A stretch of 36,777 nucleotides of DNA from Desulfobacterales bacterium HSG2 (GTDB lineage: Bacteria; Desulfobacterota; Desulfobacteria; Desulfobacterales; 4be13): positions 1 through 36,777 of the forward strand of contig JAUCGI010000040.1 in the NCBI GenBank assembly GCA_030378035.1. Direction: 5' to 3'. The position numbers and the translations under genes are program-made. A model generated the notes under the pieces. The model searched no databases. It worked only from the letters and a program-made list of their open reading frames with translations, and was not told where the DNA came from. Shown here one piece after another: positions 17,125 through 25,829 of this stretch (its first letter is position 1; each line of letters opens with the position of its first letter).

Positions 17125-17267
17125 ACGAACATGAACATGAACTTGAACTTGAACTTGAACATGAACGTAAACGTGAACTTGAACCCGAACATTCATTTAC
17201 GGGCAGATTCAGTTCAAGTTCAAGTTCAAGTTTAAGTTCAAGTTCAAGTTTAAGTTTAAGTTCAAGG
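17125..17267. repeat. gttcaa-arm inverted repeat between convergent genes
   Basis: The left arm is about ten gaacat/gaactt/gaacgt hexamers, the loop reads cccgaacattcatttacggg, and the right arm is about ten gttcaa/gtttaa hexamers ending in caaggcag. It fills all but a few bases between two convergent stop codons, so it could act as a terminator in both directions. Similar elements sit between co-directional genes, so termination is not a common explanation. Confidence 0.85.
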
Positions 17268-17271
17268 CAGA

Positions 17272-18417
17272 TTAAAAATTCAGTTGGATGTGTGCAAAAG
17301 CAGAGGGCTTCATCTGTCCGACGGAGCTTTCTTCTTTTCCCACAGGGAACCGGGCGGAGAACTTCACGGTAAAGTCAATTCCTGTGCTCCAGATAAGCCA
17401 GGGGTTGACAATGACAGAGGGGTCGTTTGCATTGATGATGTTGTAAAGTTCAACCGAGGTCATGTCGGCAATCGGATATTTTGCTCCCAAGAAAACATTA
17501 TTCCTGCCGATGGCACCGCGTTCATTGGAGAGATATGCAAATCTGTCATTTGAGGAATATTCACCAGGGGAGGTTTTTCCCCGGCCTTCCTGGTAATACT
17601 CCAAGACCAGATATAATTCGTTTTCAAACGTATAATCAACGCCGACAAGAAAGCTGGAATAATCTTTTGAAAAGATATTCGCGTCCACCTGTTCCGTTTC
17701 TTTGTCAAGACTGAGCCACGCGTGGCCGCCTTCGGCATGAACGCCGACCTTTCCGATTCTGCTGCTCACCCCGGCCGCGAGCAGTTGCCATCTGACCGGT
17801 ATGGTTGCCTCTTCAGATGACACATCACCTGTGATCAGTCCCTCATAGTTCGTCTGATTCCGCTTTGCTTCTGTATAATGAATGGCCAGGTCCAGCACAT
17901 CCGTATGGGTCTTCATTCTAAGCTGGTAATCTCCGGTTTCTGAATACGCTTCATCATCCCTTTTATCCCCGAAGGAATAAAAGGCGCTGATTTCATTTTC
18001 GCCTCCGAAAGAATAGGATATGAACGCGCTGTCAATCGCTTCGGTTTCATATATGGGGTCAAAGATGTTTTTCGGGTTAAAGAGATCGGTGGGATTCCAT
18101 CCGTAACCGGTTCCGGTGAAATACTTCTGCCGGCCGAAGCGAAATTTGATATCCCCGGGACAGAAAGAGCCGTAATTTTCCTGCGATTGCATATCAGCAT
18201 CATAGAGATAGCCGTTGTTCAGAGTGTACGGATAATATTCAGGGTGCGTCGAAAAAAGGGAAATCGGCGGTTTGTCAGTCTCTTCGTCGCTTCGGAGTTT
18301 GAAAAAAGAAGTATCCCTGACATAGCTTCTGAGATCAAAACTGATCTCATCAGCCATCGTATGAAACAGCGGACAGAAAAAAATGATGACCGCTATGATT
18401 AAAGGCAATATCTTCAT
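17272..18417 (-). CDS. Outer-membrane beta-barrel protein of unknown function
   Basis: The 381-residue protein has a Sec signal peptide (about 1-22: MKILPLIIAVIIFFCPLFHT, then MADE). The rest consists of alternating amphipathic strands rich in Tyr, Phe and Ser/Asn and ends in Phe (AHIQLNF), as expected for BAM-inserted barrels. A distinctive early motif is FRFGRQKYFTGTGYGWNPTD (about 92-111), a pattern seen in porin-like barrels of uncertain class. The number of strands suggests a barrel of 14-18 strands. No ribosome binding site is obvious; the region before the ATG is a short aatttgaaatttg repeat. The stop codon lies five bases from a big inverted repeat. The cargo or ligand is unknown. Confidence 0.75.
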   Translation of the reverse strand: MKILPLIIAVIIFFCPLFHTMADEISFDLRSYVRDTSFFKLRSDEETDKPPISLFSTHPEYYPYTLNNGYLYDADMQSQENYGSFCPGDIKFRFGRQKYFTGTGYGWNPTDLFNPKNIFDPIYETEAIDSAFISYSFGGENEISAFYSFGDKRDDEAYSETGDYQLRMKTHTDVLDLAIHYTEAKRNQTNYEGLITGDVSSEEATIPVRWQLLAAGVSSRIGKVGVHAEGGHAWLSLDKETEQVDANIFSKDYSSFLVGVDYTFENELYLVLEYYQEGRGKTSPGEYSSNDRFAYLSNERGAIGRNNVFLGAKYPIADMTSVELYNIINANDPSVIVNPWLIWSTGIDFTVKFSARFPVGKEESSVGQMKPSAFAHIQLNF

Positions 18418-18476
18418 TTTAAAACTCGAAATTTGAAATTTGAAATTTGGTCGTCTTTCATAAAGACTGAAAAGTG

Positions 18477-19290
18477 GTTTACACTTTTTCTGACCCGCGG
18501 GACAATTTTACAGACTGTTTTGAACGATTTGAAAAATCGTTCTACAGGCTGTTCTGAACGATTTGAAAAATCGTTCTACAGTACGGGCTGTTCTGAACGA
18601 TTTGAAAAATCGTTCTACAGTACGGGCTGTTCTGAACGATTTGAAAAATCGTTCTACAGTACGGGCTGTTCTGAACGATTTGAAAAATCGTTCTACAGGC
18701 TGTTGTGAACGATTTGAAAAATCGTTCTACAGGCTGTTGTGAACGATTTGAAAAATCGTTCTACGGGCTGTTCTGAACGATTTGAAAAATCGTTCTACAG
18801 TACGGGCTGTTCTGAACGATTTGAAAAATCGTTCTACAGTACGGGCTGTTCTGAACGATTTGAAAAATCGTTCTACAGGCTGTTCTGAACGATTTGAAAA
18901 ATCGTTCTGTAGCTCGGGCTGTTCTGAACGATTTGAAAAATCGTTCTACAGGCTGTTCTGAACGATTTGAAAAATCGTTCTACAGGCTGTTCTGAGCGAT
19001 TTGAAAAATCGTTCTACAGGCTGTTCTGAACGATTTGAAAAATCGTTCTACAGTTCTGAACGATTTGAAAAATCGTTCTACAGTACGGGCTGTTGTGAGC
19101 GATTTGAAAAATCGTTCTACAGCTCGGGCTGTTGTGAACGATTTGAAAAATCGTTCTACAGCTCGGGCTGTTGTGAACGATTTGAAAAATCGTTCTACAG
19201 TGCGGGCTGTTGTGAACGATTTGAAAAATCGTTCTACAGTGCGGGCTGTTCTGAACGATTTAAAAAATCGTTCTACTGTAAAATGTAAAC
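18477..19290. repeat. Array of 21 palindromes within gtttacac ends
   Basis: The palindrome gaacgattt-gaa-aaatcgttc (21 bases, near-perfect dyad) occurs 21 times, separated by 13-25 bases of the types tacaggctgttct or tacagtacgggctgttct. Variants are few: gagcg for gaacg in two copies, ttaaa in the last. The array is framed by gtttacacttttt (18477-18489) and taaaatgtaaac (19279-19290), the same inverted ends as the single-unit element 742-823. Several frames stay open through it on both strands, giving repetitive peptides such as CSERFEKSFYSTG. These are taken as noncoding because no start signal or gene context supports them. Confidence 0.92.
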
Positions 19291-19432
19291 CGGAATGACA
19301 GTTCCTGATGTTACAGATTAACCATACTTTCAGGTTTACTGATATTACAATATTTCGGACTGTAATGCAAGCTGTATTTTTAATATACACAAAAAAATTT
19401 TTTTCTTACATCGCCGCTCAGAAATTGTCGGT

Positions 19433-19506
19433 TAAGTACCTGGCCGAAAGTTTTCCAGTATTTTCTATTATAAGAAGATACCCGAAAATTTATGGCCAGG
19501 TACTTA
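19433..19506. repeat. 13-bp inverted repeat overlapping the hflX stop codon
   Basis: taagtacctggcc (19433-19445) is exactly mirrored by ggccaggtactta (19494-19506), and inside it gaaagttttcc partly pairs with its right side. The TAA stop of hflX is formed by the right arm. It could end transcription of the dnaB-hflX unit, but there is no T-run directly behind the stem. Confidence 0.7.
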
Positions 19507-21153
19507 TGACTGATTTCCCGGCCGTCTTCTTTGTTCTGTCATCATCTCCATCTTTTCAATAAGGGGCATTAAAGTTGATCTGTCATTGGCAGAAACGGCT
19601 ATCCCGCCAAGGGTTCTGACAAGTTGTTCAACGGTCTCTTTTTCTACCATATCCTGCTTGTTCAGGCACCGTATCATAGGGATGCCGTCCAAATTAAGGT
19701 CCGCAATGATGCGCTCCACCGATTTGATCTGGGCTTCAAAACGGGGATTGCTGATATCAATCAGATGGATCAGGAGGTCCGCGCTTTCGAGTTCTTCCAA
19801 GGTGGCGCGGAACGCGACCATCAGGTCTTTGGGAAGGTCATTGATGAACCCCACCGTGTCTGTGATAATGACCTGTGTGTCTCGCGGAAATCTCAGGCGC
19901 CTGCTTGACGGGTCCAAAGTGGCAAAAAGCCGGCTCTCCGCGAGGACGCTGCTTTTTGTCAGGGTGTTCAGAAGGGTTGACTTCCCCGCGTTGGTGTATC
20001 CGATGATGGAAATGATCGGAAGGCCCTTTTTATCCCGCCTTGCCTTCTGCTGTTTGCGCTGTTTTCTTACCAGCGACAGTTCGTTCCCCAGCCGGGTTAT
20101 GCGGTCCCGGACCCGCCTGCGGTTAATCTCCAGCTTGGTCTCACCCGGGCCGCGGCCTCCGATGCCGCCGGTCAGACGGGACATGGCCGTGTTCTTTGTG
20201 ACCAGCCGGGGCAGAAGATACTTCAACTGGGCAAGCTCGACCTGAAGTTTCCCCTCCCGGGTCTGTGCGCGCTGGGCAAAGATATCGAGGATCAACTGAG
20301 TCCTGTCAATGACTTTCAGGTCGATCTGATCCGTAATGGAACGGATCTGGGACGCGTTCAGTTCCTGGTCGAAGATGATCAGGTTCGCGCCCTTCTGGAG
20401 GGCCAGGATGGTTAGTTCCTGGAGTTTTCCGCGCCCCATCAGAAACCGGGAATCAATTTTTTTCCGCTGCTGAAGCACGATATCCGCTGCCTCAATGCCG
20501 CCGGATACCGCCAACTCTTCAAGCTCTGCCAGAGATTCTTCCGCGATGCGCCGGGGCGCTGTGCTCACACTGACAAGAAGGGCGCGTTCTTTTCCGGTGC
20601 CTGAGTCGTATAATGCCCGAATACGGGCGAGTTCGGTCTCCAATGCCTGAATAAGATCCAGGCATCCGATATCCAACTGATCAGGACGCAGGGACGGAAG
20701 CAGCCGGTAAGGGACACCTTCGGAACTTTCTGGCAGGATGTGTCCCATATAGATCCGCTGCGGCTGGCCGTCCGGAGTGATTGTGACAGCCGCCATCATG
20801 TCGAGTCTCAGAAGGGCAAGATCTGCAAGATCATCCCCTGTAAGCGCCTCATCTGCGCGGAGATGGGTATGGACACATCTCAGCCCCCTGAGACGGCCCG
20901 GAGCGGTTCGGTATTCATCCGTATCCGGAATAACAATCCGCTGCCGGTCCCCTGCAATGACATACGCGATCTGTCCCATACGGTTGATCAGAACGCCGAT
21001 CTGACGGTGAATTTCATGGGAAAGTCCGCTGATCTCACGCGCCAAGTCCAATGTGATAAGAAATTCAGGCGGAACGCGCCGGCGATACAATTTTTCAAGT
21101 CTGCGGAGCTGATTTGCTTTCAGCCCGCTGGTATTTCCGAAAAGATGTTTCAT
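19504..21153 (-). CDS. hflX: GTPase HflX
   Basis: The 549-residue ribosome-associated GTPase splits stalled or hibernating ribosomes in characterised bacteria. The sequence shows a long N-terminal part of about 190 residues typical of the longer HflX forms. The HflX domain follows with its glycine-rich GGIGGRGPGETKLE linker, then the G domain: G1 GYTNAGKSTLLN (about 384-395), G3 DTVGF (about 431) and G4 NKQD (about 497). The start was set at ATG 21151-21153 (MKHLFGNTSG). The frame remains open for 100 more codons, but those codons are pure ttgatg-type repeat. No Shine-Dalgarno is visible, because the repeat touches the start codon. It lies downstream of dnaB on the same strand, and expression must pass through, or start inside, the 443-base repeat. 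Confidence 0.93.
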   Translation of the reverse strand: MKHLFGNTSGLKANQLRRLEKLYRRRVPPEFLITLDLAREISGLSHEIHRQIGVLINRMGQIAYVIAGDRQRIVIPDTDEYRTAPGRLRGLRCVHTHLRADEALTGDDLADLALLRLDMMAAVTITPDGQPQRIYMGHILPESSEGVPYRLLPSLRPDQLDIGCLDLIQALETELARIRALYDSGTGKERALLVSVSTAPRRIAEESLAELEELAVSGGIEAADIVLQQRKKIDSRFLMGRGKLQELTILALQKGANLIIFDQELNASQIRSITDQIDLKVIDRTQLILDIFAQRAQTREGKLQVELAQLKYLLPRLVTKNTAMSRLTGGIGGRGPGETKLEINRRRVRDRITRLGNELSLVRKQRKQQKARRDKKGLPIISIIGYTNAGKSTLLNTLTKSSVLAESRLFATLDPSSRRLRFPRDTQVIITDTVGFINDLPKDLMVAFRATLEELESADLLIHLIDISNPRFEAQIKSVERIIADLNLDGIPMIRCLNKQDMVEKETVEQLVRTLGGIAVSANDRSTLMPLIEKMEMMTEQRRRPGNQS

Positions 21154-21598
21154 AAGTTTGATGTTTGATGTTTGATGTTTGATGTTTGATACATTGATGC
21201 TTGATACTTGATGCTTGATATATTGATGCTTGATGCTTGATGCTTGATATATTGATGCTTGATGCTTGATGCTTGATATATTGATGCTTGATGCTTGATG
21301 CTTGATGCTTGATGCTTGATGCTTGATGCTCGATACATTGATGCTTGATGCTTGATGCTCGATACATTGATACTTGATACTTAATACATTGATGCTTAAT
21401 CTGTCAAGATGCAAGATGCTCTTAAACTTGAACACTTCAAGTTCAAGTATCAAGTATCAAGCATCAAATATCAAGCATCAAGCATCAAGCATCCAGCATC
21501 CAGCATCCAGCATCCAGCATCCAGCATCCAGCATCCAGCATCCAGCATCAAGCATCAAGCATCAAGCATCAAGTATCAAGTATCAAGCATCCATCATC
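21154..21598. repeat. Large ttgatg/catcaa inverted repeat between dnaB and hflX
   Basis: The left arm (about 21154-21405) is built from some forty ttgatg, ttgata or ctcgat hexamers. The right arm (about 21440-21598) is catcaa, tatcaa and catcca hexamers. The centre contains a small acttgaa/ttcaagt hairpin at about 21425-21443 from the gttcaa family. It occupies the whole gap: its left edge touches the hflX start codon and its right edge supplies the dnaB stop codon. Extended peptides of SIKHQAS type read from it are treated as artefacts. Confidence 0.92.
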
Positions 21599-23000
21599 AA
21601 CCATCCACCATGTGCTCCGGTGCCGCATTTTCAAATCGTGTGAAAGTATTTAAAAATGCCAGATGTACTGTTCCGATAGGGCCGTTCCTCTGTTTGCCGA
21701 GGATGATTTCAGCCTTGCCGTGGTTCGGGTTGGGAATCAGATTCCCGTCAGTATCCTTTGTCTCTTTGGAATAGACTTCTTCTCTGTAAATGAATGCAAC
21801 TACGTCGCTGTCCTGTTCCAAGCTCCCGCTTTCTCTCAGATCCGACAGCAGGGGCCGCTTATCTGCGCGTTCTTCCAGCTTCCTGTTCAACTGGGAGAGC
21901 GCCACCACAGGGATGTTCAGTTCTTTGGCCAGTGCTTTCAGGGATCTCGATATTTCAGCGATTTCAAGATCTCTCCGCTCCGTTGACGAGCGGCCTCTGA
22001 TGAGCTGCAGATAGTCGATAATGATCAGACCGATGTCTTCATTCAGCTTGAGCCTGCGGGATTTGGCTCTTATTTCAATGGCTGAGATGCCGGGTGAATC
22101 GTCTATGAATATCGGTATGTTGGTCAGGACGCTGCTCGCGTCTGTGATGCGGCGCCACTCATCCTTGCCCAGAAAGCCTCGTCTCAGACTGGATGAATCC
22201 ACTTTGGCCTCGGCACAGAGTATGCGCATACCTAGCTGCTCCTTTGACATCTCAAGTGAAAATATGGCAACCGGGACGCCGCTGTCAACCGCCGCGTTCC
22301 TTGCAATATTCAGAGCAAAGGCAGTTTTCCCCATGCTCGGCCGCGCGGCAATGATAATCAGATCAGACGGCTGAAAACCCGCTGTCATTTCGTCCAATTT
22401 GCCGAACCCCGTGGGAACACCGGTTACCAGAGCCTGATTCCCCTGGCGGGCTTCGATCATGTCAATGGCGATGTCAACAATTCTGCTGATCGGATGAAAT
22501 GAGGGGTTGATCTTATCTTCCGATATTTCAAAAACGGCGTTTTCTGCAAAATCAATGACATCGTCAACATTACCCTCATCATTATAGCATCGAGCGGTAA
22601 TGGTGTTCGCCTTTTCGATAAGGCGTCTCAGACATGCCTTGTCACGGACGATCTTGGCATAATGCGGCGCGTTGACAGCAAGCGGCACCTCATGCATCAG
22701 GTACGCCAGGTAGGCCGCCCCGCCGATCTTTTCCAACTGCTTTTTCTCTCTCAGGATGTTGAGAAGGGTTGTGATATCTATCGGCTCATCTTTTGTGAAA
22801 AGTTCTATTATGGCAGTGAAGATTTTCTGATGCGCGGGCTTGTAGAAATCTTCCGGAGAGAGAATTTCAATGATATCAAGCAGTGTGCTGTTATCAAGAA
22901 TAACTGCGCCGAGCAACGATTCCTCGGCCTCAATATTGTTTGGCGGAAGACGACCCTGGGGCGGATCCTTAACGATTTGGAGTTGGTGGCTATGGGCCAT
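21597..23000 (-). CDS. dnaB: Replicative DNA helicase DnaB
   Basis: The 467-residue hexameric 5'-3' helicase of the replisome, of normal length. The N-terminal primase-binding domain covers about 15-120 (NNIEAEESLLGAVILD at 22-37). The RecA-like domain has Walker A RPSMGKTAFALN (about 217-228), Walker B LIIIDYLQLI, the loop ALSQLNRKLEERADKRP and the arginine-finger region SGSLEQDSDVVAFIYR. No intein is present. The stop TGA lies in the first repeat hexamers of the gap before hflX, and the last residues PEHMVDG may be repeat-derived. The start at 23000 fits the homologues, though no good ribosome binding site is seen. It follows rplI after a 334-base gap. Confidence 0.97.
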   Translation of the reverse strand: MAHSHQLQIVKDPPQGRLPPNNIEAEESLLGAVILDNSTLLDIIEILSPEDFYKPAHQKIFTAIIELFTKDEPIDITTLLNILREKKQLEKIGGAAYLAYLMHEVPLAVNAPHYAKIVRDKACLRRLIEKANTITARCYNDEGNVDDVIDFAENAVFEISEDKINPSFHPISRIVDIAIDMIEARQGNQALVTGVPTGFGKLDEMTAGFQPSDLIIIAARPSMGKTAFALNIARNAAVDSGVPVAIFSLEMSKEQLGMRILCAEAKVDSSSLRRGFLGKDEWRRITDASSVLTNIPIFIDDSPGISAIEIRAKSRRLKLNEDIGLIIIDYLQLIRGRSSTERRDLEIAEISRSLKALAKELNIPVVALSQLNRKLEERADKRPLLSDLRESGSLEQDSDVVAFIYREEVYSKETKDTDGNLIPNPNHGKAEIILGKQRNGPIGTVHLAFLNTFTRFENAAPEHMVDG

Positions 23001-23334
23001 TGGATGGAAAATAAGAAATCAGGTTTTTAACAGCATCCTTCATTTATGAATGTAATTCAGGGCTGCCGGCAAAAAATTCTGACATAATGCAACCATTGAC
23101 ATCTTATGAGCAGCATGCAGAAAGTCAGTTCAACTGACAGCCTCGGATCACACCCTTCGGCAGTTTGTATTTCCCGGTTGGAAGCTGAAAGTTTTAGGTT
23201 TTCACTCCCAACCGGAAAAAGCAAACTCCGGAAGGATGAAGACAAATTCCGGAGGGATGAAAGATGAATTATGAAGGATAAAAGACAAACTCCGGATTTG
23301 CATCCTTCATCCTTCATTCATATCTCCGGGACAA
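23001..23334. repeat. Intergenic region with stacked hairpins between rplI and dnaB
   Basis: Visible structures are gtcagtt-c-aactgac (23124-23138), an imperfect pair ccttcggcagtttg (23154-23167) with caaactccggaagg (23222-23235), and inside it cccggttgg/ccaaccgg. From 23222 on there are degenerate direct repeats of the type aaactccggaaggatgaa. The phrase gcatccttcatttatg at 23033-23048 also occurs beside repeats at about 100 and in shorter form elsewhere. No gene is supported. Confidence 0.6.
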
Positions 23335-23781
23335 TTATTCGGGTACGACTTCAACCGTGATTTCAGTCTCAACATCCTTGTAAACACGGACAGGCACTTT
23401 GAATGTGCCGATAGTTTTGAGAGGCTCACTGAGCAGAAGCATCTGCTTGTCAAGCTTGACCCCCTCCTTTTCAAGGGCGTCAAGAACATCACGCAAAGAG
23501 ACAGAACCGTAAAGACGGTCCTCATGGCTCACTTTTGCCGCGACTTTGCATGAAACGCCTTCGAGTCTTTTGGCCATCTCCTCGGCAATGCCTTTCTCTT
23601 TGGCGATCTGGAGTTCAAATTTGGACTTTTCCTGTTCCAGGACTCTGCGATTTGCAGGAGTGGCCAGCACAGCCTTGTCCTGGGGCAGAAGATAGTTGCG
23701 CGCGTAACCGTCCGCAACGGTCACCTCGCTGCCGATGATACCCAGTGATTCTATTGTTTCTTTCAAGATTACTTTCTTCAT
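23335..23781 (-). CDS. rplI: 50S ribosomal protein L9
   Basis: The 148-residue protein starts MKKVILKETIESLGIIGSEV, the conserved N-terminal rRNA-binding lobe with the VADGYARNYLLPQDKAVLAT motif. A long connecting helix and the C-terminal lobe ending ITVEVVPE follow. The start at 23781 was chosen over an in-frame upstream ATG because taaggaac sits at the right distance and the homology begins here. It is part of the rpsF-rpsR-DUF2232-rplI unit, 29 bases after the DUF2232 gene. Confidence 0.97.
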   Translation of the reverse strand: MKKVILKETIESLGIIGSEVTVADGYARNYLLPQDKAVLATPANRRVLEQEKSKFELQIAKEKGIAEEMAKRLEGVSCKVAAKVSHEDRLYGSVSLRDVLDALEKEGVKLDKQMLLLSEPLKTIGTFKVPVRVYKDVETEITVEVVPE

Positions 23782-23810
23782 ATTAATCTGTTCCTTAGGA
23801 CATGTCTGCC

Positions 23811-24770
23811 CTATAAACTTTTTTTGGTTTCCAATTTTCTGAAATTCAGCCACAGATCAAAAAAACCGAGCCCGCTAATCAGAAGAAGCATGACAAACGG
23901 CTGAAGGACAATGGCAAGGCTGTACAGAGAAACCTTCAGCCCGAGAGGGAAATGTTTTTCTTCAAAATAGAAAGACACAATGGCAATACCTCCGAAGAAA
24001 TAGATTGTTATCAGGATAAAGAGGCCGTTTAAGGCGAAAATCTTGAATGTCACGTTTGAAAAAAGAAACGCCGACCCGCATCCGATAACCCCCCACACAA
24101 GAAATTCAGGCGGTTTCCATGATTTGAGCGAACCGAAATCAGGATAGAAAAGCCCCCTCTTTTTCAGTATCAGTTCTGAAGCAAGAAGCGTTATCCAGCT
24201 CACAAAAAGAGTGAAGGATATCAGCAACCCGGGAATAATCCGTATGAAAAGATATATGATATTCTCTTTCTGACTCAGCAGTTTGTGGATGACCTCCTGC
24301 GGCATCCCCATCTTCTCGTACTGAATGATTGTATGGTCAAGAATCTTTCTTATATGTCCGGATAACTGTCGGATTATTCCGGCAAGGGACATGTCACTGT
24401 AAATGAGCAGGGTGATAATTCCGGCAGAGATTACCGTGACACACGCATACCCCACTGTCTTTTCAACCGAAAGGTTCATCTCCATCAGTTCACTGAGAAC
24501 AAACCCGATCATCATCAGCTCTGCAAAAAAAAGCATGTCAATACCTGTTCCGCCAAGGAGGACAGTCACAATAACAACAGATACAAGAAGGACGACTGTT
24601 CCGTTTGTTCTGCCAAGTTTTGAGCGATAGAAAAGGATCGGCAGAGGGATGAACAGGGAACAGAAAAAACCGATGATCGGCGTATAAACGACTACCACGA
24701 ATATAAGAATTGTGATCGCGATACCTGTTGCGATATTTTTTGAGATTTCCCTTTGAATTGTTTGTGGCAT
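23811..24770 (-). CDS. DUF2232 (YybS-like) membrane protein
   Basis: The 319-residue inner-membrane protein has about eight hydrophobic segments. It has the size, topology and position (between rpsR and rplI) of the DUF2232/YybS family, which commonly sits in this ribosomal-protein operon in deltaproteobacteria and Firmicutes. The function is unknown; some resemblance to ECF-type substrate-binding membrane components has been noted for the fold. The start MPQTIQREI at 24770 is preferred to longer in-frame starts, which would run through the intergenic hairpin and the 3' end of rpsR. The ribosome binding site is weak (aacggaa). Confidence 0.8.
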   Translation of the reverse strand: MPQTIQREISKNIATGIAITILIFVVVVYTPIIGFFCSLFIPLPILFYRSKLGRTNGTVVLLVSVVIVTVLLGGTGIDMLFFAELMMIGFVLSELMEMNLSVEKTVGYACVTVISAGIITLLIYSDMSLAGIIRQLSGHIRKILDHTIIQYEKMGMPQEVIHKLLSQKENIIYLFIRIIPGLLISFTLFVSWITLLASELILKKRGLFYPDFGSLKSWKPPEFLVWGVIGCGSAFLFSNVTFKIFALNGLFILITIYFFGGIAIVSFYFEEKHFPLGLKVSLYSLAIVLQPFVMLLLISGLGFFDLWLNFRKLETKKSL

Positions 24771-24786
24771 TTCCGTTATCAGATCA

Positions 24787-24817
24787 GACTTCCGAAGTTT
24801 GCAAAACTTCGGAAGTC
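24787..24817. promoter_or_regulatory. 14-bp perfect hairpin between rpsR and the DUF2232 gene
   Basis: gacttccgaagttt (24787-24800) and aaacttcggaagtc (24804-24817) are exact complements with loop gca. On the transcribed (-) strand there is no long T-run behind it, so it may attenuate, stabilise or process the mRNA between the ribosomal-protein genes and the membrane-protein gene. Confidence 0.65.
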
Positions 24818-24828
24818 TCGAAAAAGTT

Positions 24829-25107
24829 CTAATCCATCGAACCCACATAAGGCAGAAGCGCGATGGTGCGGGCGCGTTTGATCGCCTGTGTCAGGGCGCG
24901 CTGATGCTTTGCACAAGTCCCGGATATACGCCTCGGGATAATTTTGCCGCGTTCCGTTATAAAATACCTGAGCGTTTTCGGATCCTTGTAATTGATTGCC
25001 AAGTTGCTGTCCGCGCAGAAACGGCAGACTTTGCGGCGATGAAAGACCCTTCTTTTCTTTTTAACCACGCCTCTTCTGTGTCTTTGGTGACGGGATGGTC
25101 CAGGCAT
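24829..25107 (-). CDS. rpsR: 30S ribosomal protein S18
   Basis: The 92-residue protein has the S18 core [40 protein letters not shown] and [21 protein letters not shown]. The pair CRFC and the later Cys are the metal-binding-type cysteines of some S18 proteins. The start at 25107 follows the very strong gaggaggt and is one base from the rpsF stop. Upstream in-frame codons belong to rpsF in another frame. Confidence 0.97.
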   Translation of the reverse strand: MPGPSRHQRHRRGVVKKKRRVFHRRKVCRFCADSNLAINYKDPKTLRYFITERGKIIPRRISGTCAKHQRALTQAIKRARTIALLPYVGSMD

Positions 25108-25108
25108 G

Positions 25109-25564
25109 TCATACCTCCTCTTTATGTTCGACGCTCTCTTCAGGTGTCGTTTCGTTGTCTGTGGTTTCCGGTTCGGGAATCTCAGAATCCTCCGGAACAT
25201 CTTCAGCAGGCTTTTCCACTTCAGCAGGCGGCTCCTCAGCGACTTCTGTTTCCTTTTTAAAGCTTTCAACGTCCGTGTCCTTTTCAAGGAGGACCGTCAT
25301 GTACTTCAGCACCCGGTCATCAATCCGGAAAGACCGTTCCATTTCGGATACCAAGTCTCCGGTTCCGCAGTAATCCAGACGAAAGTAATGGCCGCGGGTC
25401 TTTTTTTTGATTTCATAAGCAAGTTTCTGGGTTCCCCATTCATCAAATTCAACCAGAAATCCCTTCAGTCGGGGAATCAGTTCCCTTATCTTTTCATAAA
25501 GGGGATCCCGTTCTTCATTTGAAAGATCAGGATCAATAATGACAATGGTTTCGTATCTTCTCAT
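25109..25564 (-). CDS. rpsF: 30S ribosomal protein S6
   Basis: The first 100 residues are canonical S6 ([20 protein letters not shown], then the [20 protein letters not shown] region), the S18-binding partner in the 30S platform. The last 45 or so residues are an acidic Glu/Pro/Thr-rich tail, longer than in E. coli but common in this phylum. The start follows aaaggag. It is the first gene of the rpsF-rpsR-DUF2232-rplI unit, so the promoter should lie in 25565-25700. Confidence 0.96.
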   Translation of the reverse strand: MRRYETIVIIDPDLSNEERDPLYEKIRELIPRLKGFLVEFDEWGTQKLAYEIKKKTRGHYFRLDYCGTGDLVSEMERSFRIDDRVLKYMTVLLEKDTDVESFKKETEVAEEPPAEVEKPAEDVPEDSEIPEPETTDNETTPEESVEHKEEV

Positions 25565-25618
25565 ACAATCTCCTTTCGGATGTGAAGCCCCGCATATTAT
25601 CGGAGCAAGGATACAGTT

Positions 25619-25640
25619 CGGGTTTTTTTGAAAAAACCCG
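25619..25640. repeat. Hairpin of the aaaacc-ggtttt type upstream of rpsF
   Basis: cgggtttttt (25619-25628) and aaaaaacccg (25631-25640) pair perfectly around tg, followed by gtttctatttt. It resembles other short ccaggttttt/aaaaacctgg hairpins in the window (3570-3592, 28537-28565), so it may be a dispersed repeat and not an rpsF-specific signal. Confidence 0.55.
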
Positions 25641-25715
25641 GTTTCTATTTTAAAGTAATTACATCACGCTTACTGTCAAGGGTGATTTTAAGGTGGAATC
25701 CGGTGTTTCTGATCG

Positions 25716-25793
25716 TAAAACCTCTGTGGCTCTGCTCAGATTGTCAAATCTGAATTGGTTCCATCGGATTTGTCAATCCGGCAAGAGGTTTTA
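25716..25793. repeat. Cloverleaf-like inverted repeat with two inner palindromes
   Basis: taaaacctct (25716-25725) pairs with agaggtttta (25784-25793). Between them lie two 16-base palindromes, cagattgtcaaatctg (25737-25752) and cggatttgtcaatccg (25765-25780), so the folded form would have two arms on one stem. The second palindrome has a near copy at 26563-26582. A partial family-A end, ctgattataa, follows at 25799. Confidence 0.7.
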
Positions 25794-25829
25794 GCTCTGC
25801 TGATTATAATGTTTCAAAAACTTCGGAAC

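Noticed and set aside
17125..17267. Simple bidirectional terminator
   Set aside because: The position between convergent genes fits, but the same element type occurs between co-directional genes and before start codons, so termination alone does not explain the family.
18477..19290. CRISPR array
   Set aside because: The repeated unit is a perfect dyad, and the intervals of 13-25 bases are themselves repetitive and of two or three types. There are no unique spacers and no cas genes.
21154..21453. 100-residue N-terminal extension of HflX
   Set aside because: It consists only of translated ttgatg hexamers; the HflX-type sequence begins at the ATG at 21153.
24829..25287. Longer rpsR starting inside rpsF
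   Set aside because: The extra 60 codons overlap rpsF in another frame. The strong gaggaggt before 25107 and the S18 homology fix the shorter start.
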